Of a stretch of DNA of 53,952 nt, positions 51,659 to 53,952 are shown one piece after another. Below the pieces are notes generated by a model. It saw only the letters and a program-made list of their open reading frames with translations. It was not told the origin of the DNA and did not search any database. Position numbers and translations under genes: made by a program. The stretch is from an uncultured Clostridia bacterium (GTDB lineage Bacteria; Bacillota; Clostridia; Oscillospirales; Acutalibacteraceae): assembly GCA_937916195.1 (NCBI GenBank), contig CALFTO010000106.1, positions 1-53,952 of the forward strand. Reading direction: 5' to 3'. Within the stretch, counting starts at the first letter, position 1. Each line of letters begins with the position of its first letter.

Positions 51659-53413
51659 ATGGACCCAATTAATGTTGATTTCGGCGGTAAAAACGTAAAA
51701 AGCGTTGAGCCAAAAGGTAGCACACTCAAAAGAGTGCTTATAAGCCTTGCACTCACCTTGGTTGTTGGCGCAGTTGCTTATTACTTTATGCTTCCCGCAC
51801 TCAATTTCAAGGCAATTGAACTTTATATTTATATCGCTGTAATTCTTGTGGCTTACATCGGTATTTTTGGTATTGTTTCAAAGGCGTATTTCCGTCCTGA
51901 ATATATGGAATATGCAAAGAATAAGGTAAAAATCCCGATTGCGCTTATTCTTGTGCTTGCGTTGGTTGTCGGTGTCGGTTATCTTACAGGTGCGGCAATT
52001 TTCCGCGCAAAAGATTATGCAGAAATTATCAAAGTTAAAGAAGGCGACTTTACTGAGGATGTTGCAGAAATTGATTTCAGCAGTGTACCTCGTCTTGATA
52101 AGGATTCTTCAAATATGATTGCTACCCGTGCACTCGGCGAGCTTTCGGACTATGTTTCACAGTTCACGGTTAACAGTTATTATTCAACACAAATTAACTA
52201 TAAGGGAACTCCCGTTCGTGTTCAGTCTCTTGACTATGGCGATGTTTTCAAATGGCTTAAGAATACAAAAGAGGGTATTCCTGCATATATCATCGTTGAT
52301 ATGACAACTCAGAAGGCTGAAACAGTCCGTCTTGAAGAGGGAATGAAATATTCTCCTGCAGAGCATTTCAATGAGTATCTTATTCGTCACGTACGTTTCA
52401 AATATCCTTCACTTATTCTTGACGAGGCTTCATTTGAAATTGACGAAACAGGCAGACCTTACTGGATTGTTCCCGTGCTTGATAAAACAATCGGTCTTTT
52501 CGGCGGTACAGATGTAATCGGTGCAGTTATTGTTGATTCAATCACAGGCGACACAACTCTTGTTTCTACAAGCCTTGACGGTACAACAAAGCTTCCCACA
52601 GACAAGTTTGTAACTGATAAAGAATTCCAGTGGCTTGACCAGGTTTATTCAGCAACAATTGTTAATGAGCAGTATAACTACTACGGCAAATATAACAATG
52701 GTTTCTGGAACTCAATCATCGGTCAGGAAAATGTTAAAATAACAAGTCAGGGTTATAATTATCTTGCACTTAACGATGACGTTTATATGTACACCGGTGT
52801 TACTTCTATAAGCTCTGACCAGTCAATTATCGGCTTCGTTCTTATTAACCAAAGAACAAAAGAAGCAAATTATTATCAAGTTTCAGGTGCTCTTGAAAAT
52901 ACTGCACAGACATCTGCACAGGGTAAGGTTCAGCAGTATGGTTACAGAGCAACATTCCCGATACTTCTTAATGTAAGCGGTGAGCCCACATACTTTATGG
53001 CTCTTAAAGATGCCAGTGAGCTTGTTAAGATGTATGCAATGGTTAATGTTAAGCAGTCAACGGTTGTTGGCGTCGGCTCAAGCCTTGCAGAGTGTACTGA
53101 AAATTATGCAGCAGAGCTTCAAAAGAATGGCGTGAATGTTGATGTTGATGTTGACTCAATGGGCGACGAGGAAACACCTGATGCACCAAAGATTGAAACC
53201 GTTGATGTAAAGGGCACAGTTGAAGAAATAAGAAGCGTCATTACAGGTGGTGAAACTTATTTCTATATCAAGCTTGTTGATAACGCAACATATTATAAGG
53301 TTGCGGTAAAAGACGCTGAAAGAATTGTAATTCTCAATGTTGGCGACGAAATCACATTTGTTGTTGATAAGGACGCAACAGGCGAGATTGTTACAGTGAA
53401 TTCAGTAAAATAA
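51659..53413 (+). CDS. Unknown membrane protein with large extracytoplasmic domain
   Basis: I do not recognise the family. The 584-residue protein has a 20-residue charged start, three membrane helices (about 24-46, 56-76 and 95-115) and a large beta-rich domain (about 125-500) that by the helix count lies outside the cell. This has internal VxxVDxxTGxxT strands (VIGAVIVDSITGDTTLVS, SIIGFVLINQRTKEANYYQ), which look like PepSY-type repeats. The last 70 residues form a small OB-like beta domain (VDVKGTVEEIRSVI...GDEITFVVD). It is alone in its unit. AACGAGG lies before the ATG. Confidence 0.8.
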   Translation: MDPINVDFGGKNVKSVEPKGSTLKRVLISLALTLVVGAVAYYFMLPALNFKAIELYIYIAVILVAYIGIFGIVSKAYFRPEYMEYAKNKVKIPIALILVLALVVGVGYLTGAAIFRAKDYAEIIKVKEGDFTEDVAEIDFSSVPRLDKDSSNMIATRALGELSDYVSQFTVNSYYSTQINYKGTPVRVQSLDYGDVFKWLKNTKEGIPAYIIVDMTTQKAETVRLEEGMKYSPAEHFNEYLIRHVRFKYPSLILDEASFEIDETGRPYWIVPVLDKTIGLFGGTDVIGAVIVDSITGDTTLVSTSLDGTTKLPTDKFVTDKEFQWLDQVYSATIVNEQYNYYGKYNNGFWNSIIGQENVKITSQGYNYLALNDDVYMYTGVTSISSDQSIIGFVLINQRTKEANYYQVSGALENTAQTSAQGKVQQYGYRATFPILLNVSGEPTYFMALKDASELVKMYAMVNVKQSTVVGVGSSLAECTENYAAELQKNGVNVDVDVDSMGDEETPDAPKIETVDVKGTVEEIRSVITGGETYFYIKLVDNATYYKVAVKDAERIVILNVGDEITFVVDKDATGEIVTVNSVK

Positions 53414-53428
53414 TTTCTTTTTGGCATA

Positions 53429-53507
53429 TTTTCCGTAATACTTCGTTGCTTTCGGCTCGCAGTATACCTGATACGGCTTCGCCTTTGCAACATTGTCTTA
53501 CGAAAAA
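53429..53507. repeat. Imperfect palindromic element after the unknown membrane protein gene
   Basis: Outer arms TTTTCCGTAA (53429-53438) and TTACGAAAAA (53498-53507), inner arms GTTGC (53445-53449) and GCAAC (53487-53491), with GTATAC and ATACGG between. No ORF of note. It looks like a dispersed palindromic repeat, but only one copy is in this window. Confidence 0.45.
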
Positions 53508-53541
53508 TCTGCTCAAAAATAACAACTCACTTTGAAAGTAG

Positions 53542-53568
53542 GTGGTGTCAAATTGGCACCACTTTTTC
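53542..53568 (+). terminator. Terminator
   Basis: 9-bp stem GTGGTGTCA/TGGCACCAC (one G-T pair) with a 3-nt loop, followed by TTTTT. It would end transcription from the unknown membrane protein gene. Confidence 0.8.
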
Positions 53569-53595
53569 ATTAATAATTGCAATGCAGTTCCGACA

Positions 53596-53630
53596 TTTTG
53601 CACTTTGCACTTTGCGCTTTGCATTTTGCG
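53596..53630 (+). repeat. Heptad tandem repeat (YTTTGCR)x5
   Basis: Units TTTTGCA, CTTTGCA, CTTTGCG, CTTTGCA, TTTTGCG; third and longest array of this family in the window. Confidence 0.75.
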
Positions 53631-53710
53631 TTTAAAAACTTGTTTTTATTCATTATACAGTGAATAAATGTATAAAATATGCGAAATATGTAATCAAAAT
53701 GCATAAAAAC

Positions 53711-53724
53711 CGAATATTAATTCA
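53711..53724. promoter_or_regulatory. ARG-box-like operator 1
   Basis: CGAATATTAATTCA matches the ArgR consensus TGNATNNNNATNCA with one mismatch (first base). It lies 31 bp (three helical turns) from site 2. Confidence 0.5.
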
Positions 53725-53741
53725 ATAAATAGTTGAAAATA

Positions 53742-53755
53742 TGTATAAAAATACA
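53742..53755. promoter_or_regulatory. ARG-box-like operator 2
   Basis: TGTATAAAAATACA, a perfect palindrome and full match to TGNATNNNNATNCA, 30 bp before the argG -35 box. Confidence 0.6.
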
Positions 53756-53784
53756 AATTATCCTAAAAATTTATGCAAAAACAC

Positions 53785-53812
53785 TTGATTTAATAAAATT
53801 TATGTGTATAAT
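53785..53812 (+). promoter_or_regulatory. Sigma-A type promoter, argG
   Basis: TTGATT (53785-53790), 16 bp, TATAAT (53807-53812). Confidence 0.75.
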
Positions 53813-53880
53813 ATAACTTGTTCAAAATTCATACGGCAGTTTGCACAAAAGAAATGCCGTTTTTTCGGAGGAATATACAA

Positions 53881-53952
53881 TGGAAAAGAAAGATATTAAA
53901 AAGGTAGTTTTAGCTTATTCAGGCGGACTTGACACATCAATTATTATCCCTT
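53881..53952 (+). CDS. argG: Argininosuccinate synthase, N-terminal fragment
   Basis: The first 24 codons only, cut by the window edge. They hold the ATP-pyrophosphatase P-loop LAYSGGLDTS that identifies argininosuccinate synthase, which joins citrulline and aspartate in arginine synthesis. GGAGGA lies 7 bp before ATG 53881. The upstream region carries a sigma-A promoter and two ARG-box-like sites, consistent with arginine control. Confidence 0.9.

Noticed and set aside
53391..53624. 77-codon minus-strand ORF
   Set aside because: Made of the palindrome, terminator and heptad array read backwards; not a plausible protein.
1..53952. CRISPR arrays, tRNA, rRNA and prophage
   Set aside because: No regular direct repeats with spacers, no cloverleaf or T-loop motifs, and no integrase or phage structural genes were seen.

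Overview
The window looks like chromosomal DNA of an anaerobic, spore-forming Clostridia (Bacillota), probably a gut Oscillospirales/Ruminococcaceae-type organism. The evidence is a moderately AT-rich sequence, strong Shine-Dalgarno sites with some TTG and GTG starts, dipicolinate synthase genes (endospore formation), a Rnf complex, RNase M5, a flavodiiron protein with rubredoxin, lipobox lipoproteins and consensus sigma-A promoters with 16-18 bp spacers. The taxonomic placement is inference from gene content.

Layout. 1-3.3 kb: GH13 alpha-glucosidase and MFS transporter. 3.3-5.3 kb (minus): ung and murC. 5.4-6.9 kb: dpaA-dpaB behind a putative sigma-K type promoter. 7.0-12.7 kb (minus): a compact housekeeping run, DUF951-prfA-hypothetical-sua5-RAYT-coaE-M18 aminopeptidase, in which a REP-associated transposase (RAYT) is translationally coupled to sua5 and carries two REP hairpins inside its own coding sequence. 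12.8-15.5 kb: S1-domain protein and a surface alpha/beta-hydrolase. 15.6-15.8 kb: a hairpin-rich element with a nested REP pair (REPIN). 15.9-19.5 kb: galT, an MFS transporter and tspO.

19.6-28.7 kb (minus): a ten-gene Mrp/Mbh-like cation antiporter operon with four NuoL/M/N-type subunits and no hydrogenase genes. It diverges from 29.0-35.6 kb (plus): rnfCDGEAB, a NusG_II protein and a Gx transporter. Together they suggest a coupled ion-motive membrane system: Rnf pumps Na+ or H+ using the ferredoxin/NAD couple, and the Mrp-like complex exchanges the ions. 35.7-37.9 kb: a repeated FMN_bind-like lipoprotein followed by the flavin transferase ApbE, so flavin acceptors (RnfD, RnfG, possibly the lipoprotein) and the enzyme that modifies them are neighbours. 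37.9-39.3 kb: flavodiiron protein and a 51-residue rubredoxin.

39.3-41.1 kb: GH43 enzyme (minus) and CPBP protease (plus). 41.13-41.84 kb is a 700-bp stretch between convergent genes without a protein gene. It holds a well-formed minus-strand transcription unit of about 410 nt (promoter, nested helices, compound terminator) and a short plus-strand unit of about 70 nt; this is the best candidate for something undescribed. 41.8-47.0 kb: MATE pump (minus), then comEC-holA-rnmV. 47.1-49.8 kb: acyl-CoA synthetase, flavodoxin-fold oxidoreductase, thioredoxin. 49.9-53.4 kb: flavin reductase (minus), XRE regulator and nth, and a large unknown membrane protein. 53.4-53.95 kb: palindromic repeat, terminator, heptad array, two tandem ARG-box-like sites, promoter, and the first 24 codons of argG. 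Heptad arrays (YTTTGCR)n occur at three intergenic sites. I saw no tRNA, rRNA, CRISPR array or known riboswitch.
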